Below, piece by piece: positions 1 to 9,289 of a stretch of 64,000 nucleotides of DNA. Source of the stretch: Ashinkailepas kermadecensis. Its lineage: Eukaryota; Arthropoda; Thecostraca; Neolepadidae. The DNA lies in assembly GCA_034440615.1 (NCBI GenBank), contig JAOTOM010004796.1:129001-193000 (forward strand), read 5' to 3'. A program made the translations under genes and the position numbers. Every line of letters begins with the position of its first letter. The first letter of the stretch is position 1. Under the pieces are notes generated by a model, which was not told where the DNA came from, did no database searches, and saw nothing but the letters and a program-made list of their open reading frames with translations.

Positions 1-560
1 TCTAGGCCCTCCAGTCATCTACGACTCCTTAGTTTCACCCCAGAGTCCTCCGTCCTCACGAAACTACTCCATCACCCCAGACCTCTCAGTTCTTCCCCAG
101 ACTCTTCATCTCCTACATAGATTTCCCAGTTTTTCAGGACTCTTCTGTCCATGTCCAGACTCCCTCGTTCCTCCCCAGACTTCTCCCTCCCTCACCAGGC
201 TCCGCCATTCTTTCCCAAACTCCTCCAGTCATCTTCGGGATCCCCGCTCCTGTGCAGCCTCTCTGACCTCTCACTCTTCAGTTCCTCCAAAAACTTCCTC
301 AATCCTCGCCAGATTCCTCCGACCATCCCCAAAATCCCTCGTTCCTCTCAGTATCTTCTGCTCTCCACCAAACTCCCCCTACCGTCCCCAGACCCTTCAT
401 CCCCATTTTCACCGTTCCTTCTCATTCTTTCATACTCCTCCGTTACTTTCCAGACTCCTTCATTCATCTCTAAACTCTCCAGTTCTGTCCCAGACTTCTT
501 TTCCTCTCCAGCCTTCCGCTTTTCTTCAGACTCTTCCTTTCCGCTCCTACAGACTCCTTG
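1..560. repeat. Degenerate CT-rich tandem repeat
   Basis: This stretch is made of loosely repeated phrases such as CCCAGACTCCTCC and TTCCTCCCCAGACT at irregular spacing of roughly 20-30 bp, strongly pyrimidine-rich on the plus strand. A 136-codon open frame at 151-561 is only a translation of this Ser/Pro/Phe-rich repeat, and I do not regard it as a gene. It runs directly into the microsatellite that follows. Confidence 0.6.
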
Positions 561-584
561 ATGTGGCGGAATGGTGCCCGATCC

Positions 585-890
<306 letters not shown>

Positions 891-1067
891 GGGGTGAGGG
901 GTTCACTATTTGTGCTTGGATTATTTGAGGTAAACATAAGTGTGCAAAACGACGCTGCTCTCGTTGTCCCGCAGCGTCTTCCTCCTACAATTGTAGTCTA
1001 GGAGTGTTCGTTTGCACCAGTTCGGATAATCGAATACTGAGATAAAGTTCATCATAAATGCATGTCG

Positions 1068-1073
1068 TTTATT
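1068..1073 (-). terminator. Polyadenylation signal AATAAA, left heat-shock gene
   Basis: TTTATT on the plus strand reads AATAAA on the gene strand, about 145 bases after the stop codon. The same hexamer stands at the matching place in the right copy, which supports its use. Confidence 0.6.
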
Positions 1074-1215
1074 CTCGGTCACCAAGCTCACATCAGAGGA
1101 GTAACAGCCGTTAGCAATCCTTGCTCGATTCTAACTTCATTGATCAGCGGTAAGCGGCAGTATCACATGACTATTCACATCAGCATGGTCACAACAAACA
1201 GCACAGGTAAATTGA

Positions 1216-2424
1216 CTACGCGTCTGCTAGCGGTGTTGGGAGAGCCTTCTTGAGCGAAGCCTCCACCACCAGCTGACCCGACCGGGTCAGACGGGAGGTC
1301 ACATGATCTGGGTTGACATCATCAGGCAGTGTGAATCTACGGAACAGCCGGAAACTGGAGGTGCCCTCGTCACAACTCTCCTCGCGAACAGCTTCCACGG
1401 TGACGTCACAGCCGATGACCTTGACGCTGACCTCGTGTGGTTGGAAGTGTCGGACGTCAGCTGACACACGGTACACGTCCTGGTCCGTCACCGACAGGGA
1501 GTTTACCTGGACGGCAATGTCCTGGTCCTCTGTGGTGTCAACCGCTTCGTCCGCCACTGTACTGGAACTGGCTCCTGTAGTGTGGTCTGGTGCTACGTCT
1601 TCCTCTTCCCTGACTTGCTTGTGCCCTTCAACAACATGGTCTTCATCTGTGATGCTGCTGTCGTCTTCAGCATTTGTGTTGTTGTTGTGACGTACAGTAT
1701 CTGGAATCACTGGCACGGCGACCTCTCTCGTCGTCGTCTCCACTGTCGACGACGAGCCACATCCTTCAACCACGACCTCGTGAGTGGCATTGTCAGGGTT
1801 ATCAGCTGACTCCTTCCAAGCCCCAGCAACAGCTTCGACAATCTTCTCAGGGATGCCTTCAGCGTCCTTCACACCACCTGTGTCAGGAGTTGACTTGCCT
1901 TCCGTCACGCTGTCCCGAGGCATCTCACCCGTCAGCGAAACATTCTGAGGCGCCTTGGCTGCTCCCAGTGCCGGTCGGTCTGCCAATGGTGCCTCCAGAA
2001 TCAGCTGACCTGACCGGGTCATCCGTGCAGTCAGACTATCGGCCTGCACCGCCTCCGGCAGCCACACCCTCCTCACCGTCCTGCTGGTGACGTAACCGTT
2101 GTTGGATCGTCGCTGACGGTGGGCCCGCACGGTCACGACGCGGTCCCTGCGTTGGACAGTGACCTCGTCGGGCCGGTACCCGACTGTGTCCACCGACTGC
2201 CGGAAACACCCTGCCGTCGGCGGAACGTCGCCACACCGGCTCCGACAGCAGGCTCTCTTGACTTCTGCTGCGTCGCCGTCGACGCAGGGTTGGCGTTTGA
2301 CGGACCACCGTGTCGACGGTGGGGTCATGCTCCACAGCGGGCAGTGAGGCCCGGTGAAGTCCGTCCACGGGTCCCACCGTGGCTGAAACTGTCTACGAGG
2401 CTGGATGAGCAGAATCGTCTCCAT
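1216..2424 (-). CDS. Small heat-shock protein with two alpha-crystallin domains (left copy)
   Basis: The predicted 402-residue protein is an ATP-independent chaperone of the sHSP/alpha-crystallin family, which binds unfolding proteins during stress, probably in the cytosol (no signal peptide or membrane segment is seen). Residues 16-23 (RWDPWTDF) resemble the family's N-terminal WDPF motif. A first crystallin-like domain spans about 73-146 (YRPDEVTVQ, RVWLPEAV, RSGQLILEAPL). A long polar, acidic linker follows (about 147-305) containing VPVI, similar to the I/V-X-I/V motif. A second domain spans about 316-390 (VSADVRHFQPHEVSVKV, RRFTLPDDVNP, RSGQLVVEA). Usual family members have one such domain and about 150-250 residues. 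The ATG at 2424 is chosen because it is shared by both copies and lies about 85 bases from the TATA box. The frame has no intron. The gene is divergent from its twin at 5564. Family assignment is strong; function is inferred. Confidence 0.9.
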   Translation of the reverse strand: METILLIQPRRQFQPRWDPWTDFTGPHCPLWSMTPPSTRWSVKRQPCVDGDAAEVKRACCRSRCGDVPPTAGCFRQSVDTVGYRPDEVTVQRRDRVVTVRAHRQRRSNNGYVTSRTVRRVWLPEAVQADSLTARMTRSGQLILEAPLADRPALGAAKAPQNVSLTGEMPRDSVTEGKSTPDTGGVKDAEGIPEKIVEAVAGAWKESADNPDNATHEVVVEGCGSSSTVETTTREVAVPVIPDTVRHNNNTNAEDDSSITDEDHVVEGHKQVREEEDVAPDHTTGASSSTVADEAVDTTEDQDIAVQVNSLSVTDQDVYRVSADVRHFQPHEVSVKVIGCDVTVEAVREESCDEGTSSFRLFRRFTLPDDVNPDHVTSRLTRSGQLVVEASLKKALPTPLADA

Positions 2425-2504
2425 CTTCACTGAGTGTCGTTCACGCAGATGTGCCTACACGGTCTGTTGACACGCTTCTGATGCTGCATTCGCCTTGAAC
2501 TTAC

Positions 2505-2512
2505 TTTTTATA
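2505..2512 (-). promoter_or_regulatory. TATA box of left heat-shock gene
   Basis: TATAAAAA on the gene strand, about 80 bases upstream of the ATG, is conserved in the right copy. It predicts a transcription start near 2480 and a short leader of about 50-60 bases. Confidence 0.75.
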
Positions 2513-2526
2513 TTCGGCTGGCATGG

Positions 2527-2544
2527 TTCCGGAATACCGGAGAA
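2527..2544 (-). promoter_or_regulatory. Proximal heat-shock element (left)
   Basis: On the plus strand the modules TTC, GAA, CCG and GAA follow each other at exact 5-bp spacing; three of the four match the nGAAn rule for heat-shock factor binding. It lies about 15 bases upstream of the TATA box and is mirrored in the right copy. Confidence 0.7.
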
Positions 2545-2575
2545 GCTCCCCGCCTCCCATCTCCTTGCGATCCCA

Positions 2576-2598
2576 GAGCTTTCCTGAAATATCTAGAA
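2576..2598 (-). promoter_or_regulatory. Distal five-module heat-shock element (left)
   Basis: The modules GAG, TTC, GAA, ATC and GAA are spaced exactly 5 bp apart; three are perfect and two are one-base variants. This is a typical binding site for a heat-shock factor trimer or two trimers, about 65 bases upstream of the TATA box. Confidence 0.7.
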
Positions 2599-2722
2599 CA
2601 CTCTCGATTCCCTGTGTGTCGACCAATCATGGCACAGTAGGGCAATGACGTCTGCGCCACCGCTGTAAGCTAGGTAGTAGATTGACTGTTAGGAAACAGA
2701 TCAACAAGCTGGGTAACCTCGT

Positions 2723-3521
2723 CAGCGACTGTCATTCACGTTTGACAAGCATTGGCGCTTACGGAGGCGCAGGACGAGTGAGGAAAGTGTTAAAGTCAGT
2801 GCAGAAAAATATCAGTATCTATCAATGATAGGCGAAATTAATTACTTTGTGTGTTTATACAGCAACGAGCTTTCGACTATGCATCATATATATAAAGTTA
2901 TACTTTTACGTGCATTACAAATAAGACGCCCAAGCAGCACGGGAACACATGTCACGGCTGAAGTGCTCTTAAGATGCATTTGTTTGAAGCGTTATTGAAA
3001 GATGTATTTTACGATGCGCTTTCTCAGCATTTGCATGACATCTACCAGATGCGTGAACCGTTATATCACAGCGCCGGCCAGGTGAAGCGTCGACCAAGCG
3101 TCGACCTTCCAAATACACAAAAAATGCGTTCTTCTTTAGGATGTCAAGAATGCACCATCACATAAGCACTGGTCACTTGAGCGAATTTTCAGCCGAAGGT
3201 GCCCCTCCATGGACGTTCGCAGTGGCGCTCCTTCGAGGAAATGACGAGTGCCCAGAATGTCCAAGTCCAGACGAGTGTCCGCGTGAAATTCCCCGGACCC
3301 GCCCCTGCTACCCACCTGCCTATTTTCAAGTGTCGTTTCAACCAAATTCATTTCAAAGAACACTTCCCAGTAATGTGTGTTGCTGTGCTGATTGGGTGTT
3401 TTCATTCATGATGCGCGCAAAAGCAAAACTTTATATGACGTGTGGACACTGTGCCTCAACACTTGCCCTCGCCAGTCCTGCGCCTCTGTAATGCTTGTCA
3501 AACGTGAATGACCGTCGCTGG
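2723..3521. mobile_element. ~800-bp non-autonomous DNA element with ~50-bp terminal inverted repeats
   Basis: The ends match each other in inverted orientation. GTCATTCACGTTTGACAAGC at 2731-2750 is repeated as its reverse complement at about 3491-3510, and the match extends inward through AGGCGCAGGAC and outward through CAGCGAC. The matching place in the right palindrome arm (about 5255-5270) lacks this block, so it is a presence/absence insertion. No transposase is visible inside; the interior open frames are short and have no recognised motif. The exact edge and target duplication are uncertain because the flanking CAGCGA is also native to the empty site. Confidence 0.7.
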
Positions 3522-4095
3522 CCCGGCAACTTTTGAAACTTATGACATGGATCATGTACGCCTGGATTGAAAACCAACAGCTGTTTGCGTATCAGCCCAC
3601 CTAGCGGAGGGTAAGTAAAAACACGGAAATGCGGCCGGTTTTAGGCCGTGCGCCTATGGGAGTTCAGGATATGCATTTGGCATTTACATTTTTTCCAATT
3701 GATTCGGCCATCCCAGGAGGATTGCATCAACCTTTCATGATACAGAATTGATCAAGGAACATTACCGTTCTTTCCTTATTGATTTATTACGATCCGTTCA
3801 GAAGTTGTCGTGGTGCGAAGTGAGGACATCTGAGAGATGGGGCCCACCTCGCCCCAAGGGTCGCCCCACCGATGTTGATATCTTGATGATCTTTTTCTTG
3901 AATCTTTATCTCTTATCTCTCTATCTTTATCTTGATCTTGAAATTATTGGACGGGGCAAAGTACATGAAGGCAATGGGCAGACCAAAATGAATTGAGGGA
4001 GGGGGCATATTCCATTGGCTCCCATGTTAGAAGTTGAAATAATTGCGGGGGTGGGCTAAGCAAACATTGAGGTGGCAGTTCCCCCTCAAAGGTAT

Positions 4096-4667
4096 ATAAA
4101 ACAACACCCCTGAGTGGAACGACTGCCCAGTGGTAGCAAATCGGCGAGAGGTAGTGGCGTTGCCAGCTAGGGTATGTTGCAAGGGCTGATCCAAGGGGGA
4201 GGAAGCGAAAGTGGCGCCCCTTATGACCCGAAGGGCGCCTCTCTTGGAGGTTCCAGTGCACCCCTCCCTAGCATTTCTTAGTGCAACGCGCTCCTCGGCC
4301 TGGGGACGGCAGTCCTCTGGGAGTCCGAACGCACGCCGCGAATTTTTCGGCGAAACGCACTCCTCAGACAAAAACAAGTTGGTGCCCCCTGGGAAATCGG
4401 AGTGTACCCCGTCCAAATGTTCTGGACCAAGAGCCGCCCCTCTGGAGAAATGACGCCTCCTTGGCAAAATCATAAATCTGTCAGTGGTATGATGTAGGGG
4501 AGGGAGCTTGTACCCTCCATGGAACTTCCGCTCAATCCTCTTTGCGGATTGGTGGGTACGCCGAAGTCTGTACTCTCCCATTCCGTTGTGTAAACCATTC
4601 CACCGGAAAATATCAGCCACATATCTAGAAAGCAAGGAGGGTGGGGGCGAAGGCAGAACCGCTCATT
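4096..4667. other. Palindrome spacer, no supported gene
   Basis: This is the roughly 570-bp centre between the palindrome arms. A 202-codon open frame on the minus strand (4027-4635) overlaps it but runs into the arm repeat, has no recognisable motif and has shadow frames on the other strand. I see no promoter or RNA gene. Confidence 0.5.
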
Positions 4668-5360
4668 CTTATCTTTGAGGGTGAAACTGCCCCCTCAATG
4701 CTTGCTTCCCCCACCCGCAATAAATTCAACTTCTAACATGGGAGCCTATGGAATGTGCCCCCCCCCTATTCATTTTGGTCTGCCTATTGTCTTCATGTTC
4801 CTTGCCCTCTCCGATCATTAAAAAATCAGCATCGGTGGGCCTACCCTGTCGGCGAAATTGGCTCCCTCTCACAAATGTCTTCACTTCGCATTGCGACAAC
4901 TTCGGAACGGAGCGTAATAAATCATCAAGGAAAGAACGGTAAGGTTCCTTGATCAATTCTGTATCATGAAAGGCAGATGCAATCCTCCTGGGGTGGCTGA
5001 ATCAATTGGAAAAATGCCAATACGGAATGCGTACCCCGAACTCCCAAAGGCGCATGGCCTAAAACTGGCCGAGTTTCCGTGTTTTTACTTATCCTCCGCT
5101 AGGTGGCAGGTTGGTGCCGCTGATACGCGCAGATGAAAGGCGCCGACGCGGAGTTTCCAATCCAGGCGTACATCCTCCATGCTTATGAAACCAAATCTGG
5201 CATATTTTGGTGCTTATGAAACCGGGTACTTGTGACACTGGGTCCTTATGAATGCGTCCCTCGCTGGCGAGGTTACCAGATTGCTGATCTGTTTCTCGGA
5301 AGTCAATCTACTACCCAGCCTACAACGGTGGCGCAAACGTCATTGCCATACCGTGCTATG

Positions 5361-5366
5361 ATTGGT
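5361..5366 (+). promoter_or_regulatory. Inverted CCAAT box
   Basis: ATTGGT lies about 110 bases upstream of the TATA box and is conserved in the left arm as CCAAT near 2624. It could be a general activator site; this is inference from position and conservation. Confidence 0.4.
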
Positions 5367-5389
5367 CGACACATCGGGAATCGAGAGTG

Positions 5390-5412
5390 TTCTAGATATT
5401 TCAGGAAAGCTC
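5390..5412 (+). promoter_or_regulatory. Distal five-module heat-shock element (right)
   Basis: The modules TTC (5390), GAT (5395), TTC (5400), GAA (5405) and CTC (5410) stand at exact 5-bp spacing. Three are perfect and the outer or second ones are one-base variants. It mirrors 2576-2598. Confidence 0.72.
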
Positions 5413-5443
5413 TGGGATCACAAGGAGATGGGAGGCGGGGAGC

Positions 5444-5461
5444 TTCTCCGGTATTCCAGAA
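5444..5461 (+). promoter_or_regulatory. Proximal heat-shock element (right)
   Basis: The modules TTC, CGG, TTC and GAA are at 5-bp spacing, ending 14 bases before the TATA box. The pair TTCCAGAA is a perfect inverted nGAAn dimer. Confidence 0.7.
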
Positions 5462-5475
5462 CCATGCCAGCCGAA

Positions 5476-5483
5476 TATAAAAA
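5476..5483 (+). promoter_or_regulatory. TATA box of right heat-shock gene
   Basis: TATAAAAA lies 80 bases upstream of the ATG at 5564, just downstream of the two heat-shock elements, and is identical to the left copy. It predicts a start site near 5507. Confidence 0.78.
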
Positions 5484-5563
5484 GTAAGTTCAAGGCGAAT
5501 GCAGCATCAGAAGCGTGTCAACAGACCGTGTAGGCACATCTGCGTGAACGACACTCAGTGCAG

Positions 5564-6772
5564 ATGGAGACGATTCTGCTCATTCAGCCTGGCAGACAGA
5601 TCCAGCCACGGTGGGACCCGTGGACGGACTTCATCGGGCCTCACTGCCCGCTGTGGAGCATGACCCCACCGCCGACACGATGGTCCGTCAAACGCCAACC
5701 CTGCGTCGACGGCGACGCAGCAGAAGTCAAGAGAGCCTGCTGTCGGAGCCGGTGTGGCGACGTTCCGCCGACGGCAGGGTGTTTCCGGCAGTCGGTGGAC
5801 ACAGTCGGGTACCGGCCCGACGAGGTCACTGTCCAACGCAGGGACCGCGTCGTCACCGTGCGGGCCCACCGTCAGCGACGATCCAACAACGGCTACGTCA
5901 CCAGCAGGACGGTGAGGAGGGTGTGGCTGCCGGAGGCGGTGCAGGCCGATAGTCTGACTGCACGGATGACCCGGTCAGGTCAGCTGATCCTGGAGGCACC
6001 ATTGGCAGACCGACCGGCACTGGGAGTAGCCAAGGCGCCTCAGAATGTTTCGCTGACGGGTGAGATGTCTCGAGACAGCGTGACGGAAGGCAAGTCAACT
6101 CCTGACACAGGTGGTGTGAAGGACGCTGAAGGCATCCCTGAGAAGATTGTCGAAGCTGTTGCTGGGGCTTGGAAGGAGTCAGCTGATAACCCTGACAATG
6201 CCACTCACGAGGTCGTGGTTGAAGGATGTGGCCCGTCGTCGACAGTGGAGACGACAGCGAGAGAGGTCGCCGTGCCAGTGATTCCAGATACTGTACGTCA
6301 CAACGGCAACACAAATGCTGAAGACGACAGCAGCATCACAGATGAAAACCATGTTGTTGAAGAGCACAGACAAGTCAGGGAAGAGGAAAACGTAGCACCA
6401 GACCACACTACAGGAGCCAGTTCGAGTACAGTGGCGGACGAAGCGGTTGACACCACAGAGGACCAGGACATTGCCGTCCAGGTAAACTCCCTGTCGGTGA
6501 CGGACCAGGACGTGTACCGTGTGTCAGCTGACGTCCGACACTTCCAACCACACGAGGTCAGCGTCAAGGTCATCGGCTGTGACGTCACCGTGGAGGCTGT
6601 TCGCGAGGAGAGTTGTGACGAGGGCACCTCCAGTTTCCGGCTGTTCCGTAGGTTCACACTGCCCGAGGATGTCAACCCAGATCATGTGACCTCCCGTCTG
6701 ACCAAGTCGGGTCAGCTGGTGGTGGAGGCTCCGCTCAAGAAGGCTCTCCCGACACCGCTAGCAGACGCGTAG
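5564..6772 (+). CDS. Small heat-shock protein with two alpha-crystallin domains (right copy)
   Basis: This is the twin of the minus-strand gene at 1216-2424: 402 residues, same domain order, same length without any internal indel. By manual comparison about 16 residues differ; most lie in the N-terminus and the acidic linker, and only three conservative or mild changes fall at the end of the second domain (LPEDVNP, TKSGQ, VEAPL). The first crystallin-like domain spans about 73-146 and the second about 316-390, with the RWDPW motif at 16-20. The ATG at 5564 is used; an in-frame GTG two codons earlier is not a likely eukaryotic start. The gene is intron-free, as is common for heat-inducible genes. 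It is transcribed away from its twin, with its own TATA box and heat-shock elements. It is expected to act as a stress-induced chaperone in the cytosol; that role comes from family knowledge and promoter structure, not from direct evidence. Confidence 0.92.
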   Translation: METILLIQPGRQIQPRWDPWTDFIGPHCPLWSMTPPPTRWSVKRQPCVDGDAAEVKRACCRSRCGDVPPTAGCFRQSVDTVGYRPDEVTVQRRDRVVTVRAHRQRRSNNGYVTSRTVRRVWLPEAVQADSLTARMTRSGQLILEAPLADRPALGVAKAPQNVSLTGEMSRDSVTEGKSTPDTGGVKDAEGIPEKIVEAVAGAWKESADNPDNATHEVVVEGCGPSSTVETTAREVAVPVIPDTVRHNGNTNAEDDSSITDENHVVEEHRQVREEENVAPDHTTGASSSTVADEAVDTTEDQDIAVQVNSLSVTDQDVYRVSADVRHFQPHEVSVKVIGCDVTVEAVREESCDEGTSSFRLFRRFTLPEDVNPDHVTSRLTKSGQLVVEAPLKKALPTPLADA

Positions 6773-6927
6773 GCAATTTACCTGTGCCGATTGTTGTAAC
6801 TATCGGCGTACTGATGTGAATAGTCGTGTGATGCTGCCGCCTAATGCTGACCAATAGAATGAGAATTGAGTGATGTTTGCTAACAATGGTTACACCACTG
6901 ATGTGAGCTTGGCAAAGAGTGACTGAG

Positions 6928-6933
6928 AATAAA
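6928..6933 (+). terminator. Polyadenylation signal AATAAA, right heat-shock gene
   Basis: AATAAA lies about 155 bases after the stop codon, at the position mirrored by 1068-1073 in the left arm. Confidence 0.65.
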
Positions 6934-7186
6934 CGATATGCATTTATGATGAGATTTACGTCAGTATTCGATTATCCGAACTAGTGCAAACGAATACTCC
7001 TATACTACATTTGCAAAAGGAAGAAGCTGCGGAATAAAAAAGAGAGCTGCGTCGATTTGCACACTTTTGACAGACCGGTGTCCACGTGGTGTAGATGGGT
7101 TGGACGGCACCGAAATGCAGCAACGTGGTGCTTACCTCAAATCATCCAAGGGCCAATAATGAACCTGTGACGCCAAAGAAAAGCCA

Positions 7187-7694
7187 GTGTGCCTGCTTAA
7201 TTCCCCTGGGTATTCAGACCCTTTTGTAAAGGCAGGTCAGGCATGCCTAACTCCATTATTTAACCTTACAATAATCTTCATAGAACGACAGCCGTGGATA
7301 ATGATGCCAGTGGAAGGCGACATTGAAGATGGACAAGCGAAGGTTTGGTTGATTCTAATGGCTGCGAGGCTCCCCTCCCGCAGCTACAGGATCCAGCCCA
7401 CTCCCCTGGCACAGTACTAAGTTCGGCTACAGCTGCGCCTTCCTGTCAGGCAGTAAAGGCCACCGGTGTCAATTTTTCGCGAAAATGCAGGTTCGAATTA
7501 TGCACAGTGCATTGAAATTTGATACGCGCTCGCGATATTTGTCACAGGAGCCCCACTGATAAAATATTGCTTTCAATTTCAGCATATATTTGTGCCGCTT
7601 TTAGAGTGGGTGTGCATTGCAAACCAGGCCAGAGCAAACGTTCATTTACGTTAAGACAAGTATTACGTTATAGCGTGTGTACACGTGAAGGTGC
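7187..7694. other. No gene seen
   Basis: I see only short unsupported open frames here. No promoter, RNA gene or recognised repeat could be identified between the palindrome and the next minisatellite. Confidence 0.5.
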
Positions 7695-7976
7695 CGATGG
7701 CGCTGGAGGGTAGACAGTCTCTCAGAGATGGCGCGGGAGGGTAGACCGTCTCTCAGAGATGGTGTGGAAGGGTAGACCGTCTCTCAGATATGGCGTGTGG
7801 GGGTAGACCGTCTCTCAGAGATGGCGCGGGAGGGTAGACCGTCTCTCAGAGATGGCGCGGGAGGGTAGACCGTCTCTCAGAGATGGTGTGGAAGGGTAGA
7901 CCGTCTCTCAGAGATGGCGCGGGAGGGTAGACCGTCTCTCAGAGATGGCGCGGGAGGCTAGTCCGTCTCTCAGATT
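7695..7976. repeat. 31-bp minisatellite, about 9 copies
   Basis: The units carry the core GGGTAGACCGTCTCTCAGAG followed by a variable ATGGCGCGGGA or ATGGTGTGGAA segment. Two alternating variants suggest local homogenisation. Confidence 0.92.
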
Positions 7977-9289
7977 TTCATGCTGTCTCTGTAAAGGTTA
8001 GCTTGCTTTAATCCCCAGCAAAGTAATTCTTGTTTGTGGAAGGACATGGGAATATTACGTTCATTTTGCAAGGGTGCCGGCACATGACCTACTTCCCTCG
8101 AAAGCACCGAGTGATCTTTACCGTGCGGGCAAGGAGGTAATCTCCCACACCGTCTCGCACACCGTCCGCAGCGTGTTAGAAGCATGGGTTTTGCGAGGTG
8201 GAGCGGTCATGCATAATTGTGTGTGCATGTGATTAGTGCGGTGTTCTACCAATCGGCTCATCTACGGTGTTCTACCAATCGGCTCATCTACGTTCGCTGA
8301 TGCCCCTATTTACACTATGTGCTAAGTTAGTACAAGTTAGCTCGTCTACGTCCGACCAGGTGGCAGTTTAACGGCAATGACAAGACAAATCGGGCCATGA
8401 ACGACGTACATGACCCGAGTGCTCTTGCCACTCACGTCCGATGCCATCCGTGGATAGCTATTGGTGTTGCTACTATGGGTGGTTGCGCTGGCGTGCATTG
8501 CCTGTTAATTGTGTCAGTTCAATGCTGTATGCCATGCTTCTGGTATATGGCTGGCGTAGATAGAGCCAAACAGTAAATGGAGATATGGGTGTTTTTCACC
8601 CAGCAGCGAGGCAAGCGAGAGGATGACGCCTCTTTTTGGCAGGAGGTGTTAGTTGGTCGTCTTTGAGTATCGAAGCTTCCACGGTATAGCAGGGTGTGAC
8701 CTTCGCTGGCTTATTGCGCAGTGTTGCAGGTCTCGCAATGCCGTGTTGTAAGCTGGTCAACCTCTAGTTTAGGATTTTGATGTTAAATGGAGTGAGCTTG
8801 CGCACAACTCAGCTTTTCTGTTTGTCAGGCCAAAAGCACTTCTGGGCTGGGTGGTCTTGAATGAATTCCCGGTTGGGAAATCACAGTGCACGTCCTCTTA
8901 CTTATCAAAAATAGTGCTCTTGCAAGCCATGTTTGGCACTATTGCTGCGCATCCCCAAGCAAAACCATCAAGTTCCGCGCCTGGTGAGGAGCAACATGGG
9001 TATATCCACTGACGTTTGATACTTTTTCTGACCCGATAATTAATTCCTTAAGCCTTAATCATGAGGGAACTCTACAAAGTGGTCGAAAGAGTCTGTAACA
9101 GGCTCCATTACATATTGCGTGTCCAGGCATGCATTGCTTAAACGCATCGTCCATGCATTTAAGCAATCTAAAGAACTTGACTGTGAGGTTAATCCAAAGG
9201 ATATAGGACAGAACAAAGTTCTTTTAATTGCTGGGACATCTGTTACAGACTCCGTCGTCGTACCTGATACCCTTGCTCCAGTCCGTGGG
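7977..9289. other. No gene seen; includes a 26-bp tandem duplication
   Basis: At 8239-8290 the phrase CGGTGTTCTACCAATCGGCT with its following six bases occurs twice in tandem. Otherwise I find no supported coding region, RNA gene or regulatory signal. Confidence 0.5.

Larger units (their letters stand above)
893..4095 (-). repeat. Left arm of the large imperfect palindrome
   Basis: Reverse-complement similarity to the right arm can be followed from the 3' flank of the left heat-shock gene (from about 893), through the gene and promoter, to about 2715. It resumes at about 3525 and continues to about 4095. The gap is an inserted element present only on this side. Similarity is very high over the gene and clearly lower, with indels, in the flanks. 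The outer edge coincides with the end of the TC microsatellite. Confidence 0.85.
4668..7186 (+). repeat. Right arm of the large imperfect palindrome
   Basis: This is the inverted counterpart of the left arm, containing the second heat-shock gene and promoter. It has an extra block of about 60 bases near 7068-7130 that the left arm lacks, and lacks the element found at 2723-3521. Short TTATGAAACC-type repeats occur at 5185-5250. Outer similarity fades at about 7186, matching the left edge near 893. Confidence 0.85.

Noticed and set aside
1313..2433. Plus-strand frames of 104-138 codons opposite the left heat-shock gene (mirrored at 5555-6675)
   Set aside because: They are antisense shadows of the conserved gene; they occur in both arms only because the gene is duplicated.
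4027..4635. 202-codon minus frame in the palindrome centre
   Set aside because: It extends into repeated arm sequence, has no recognised domain and no counterpart or promoter.
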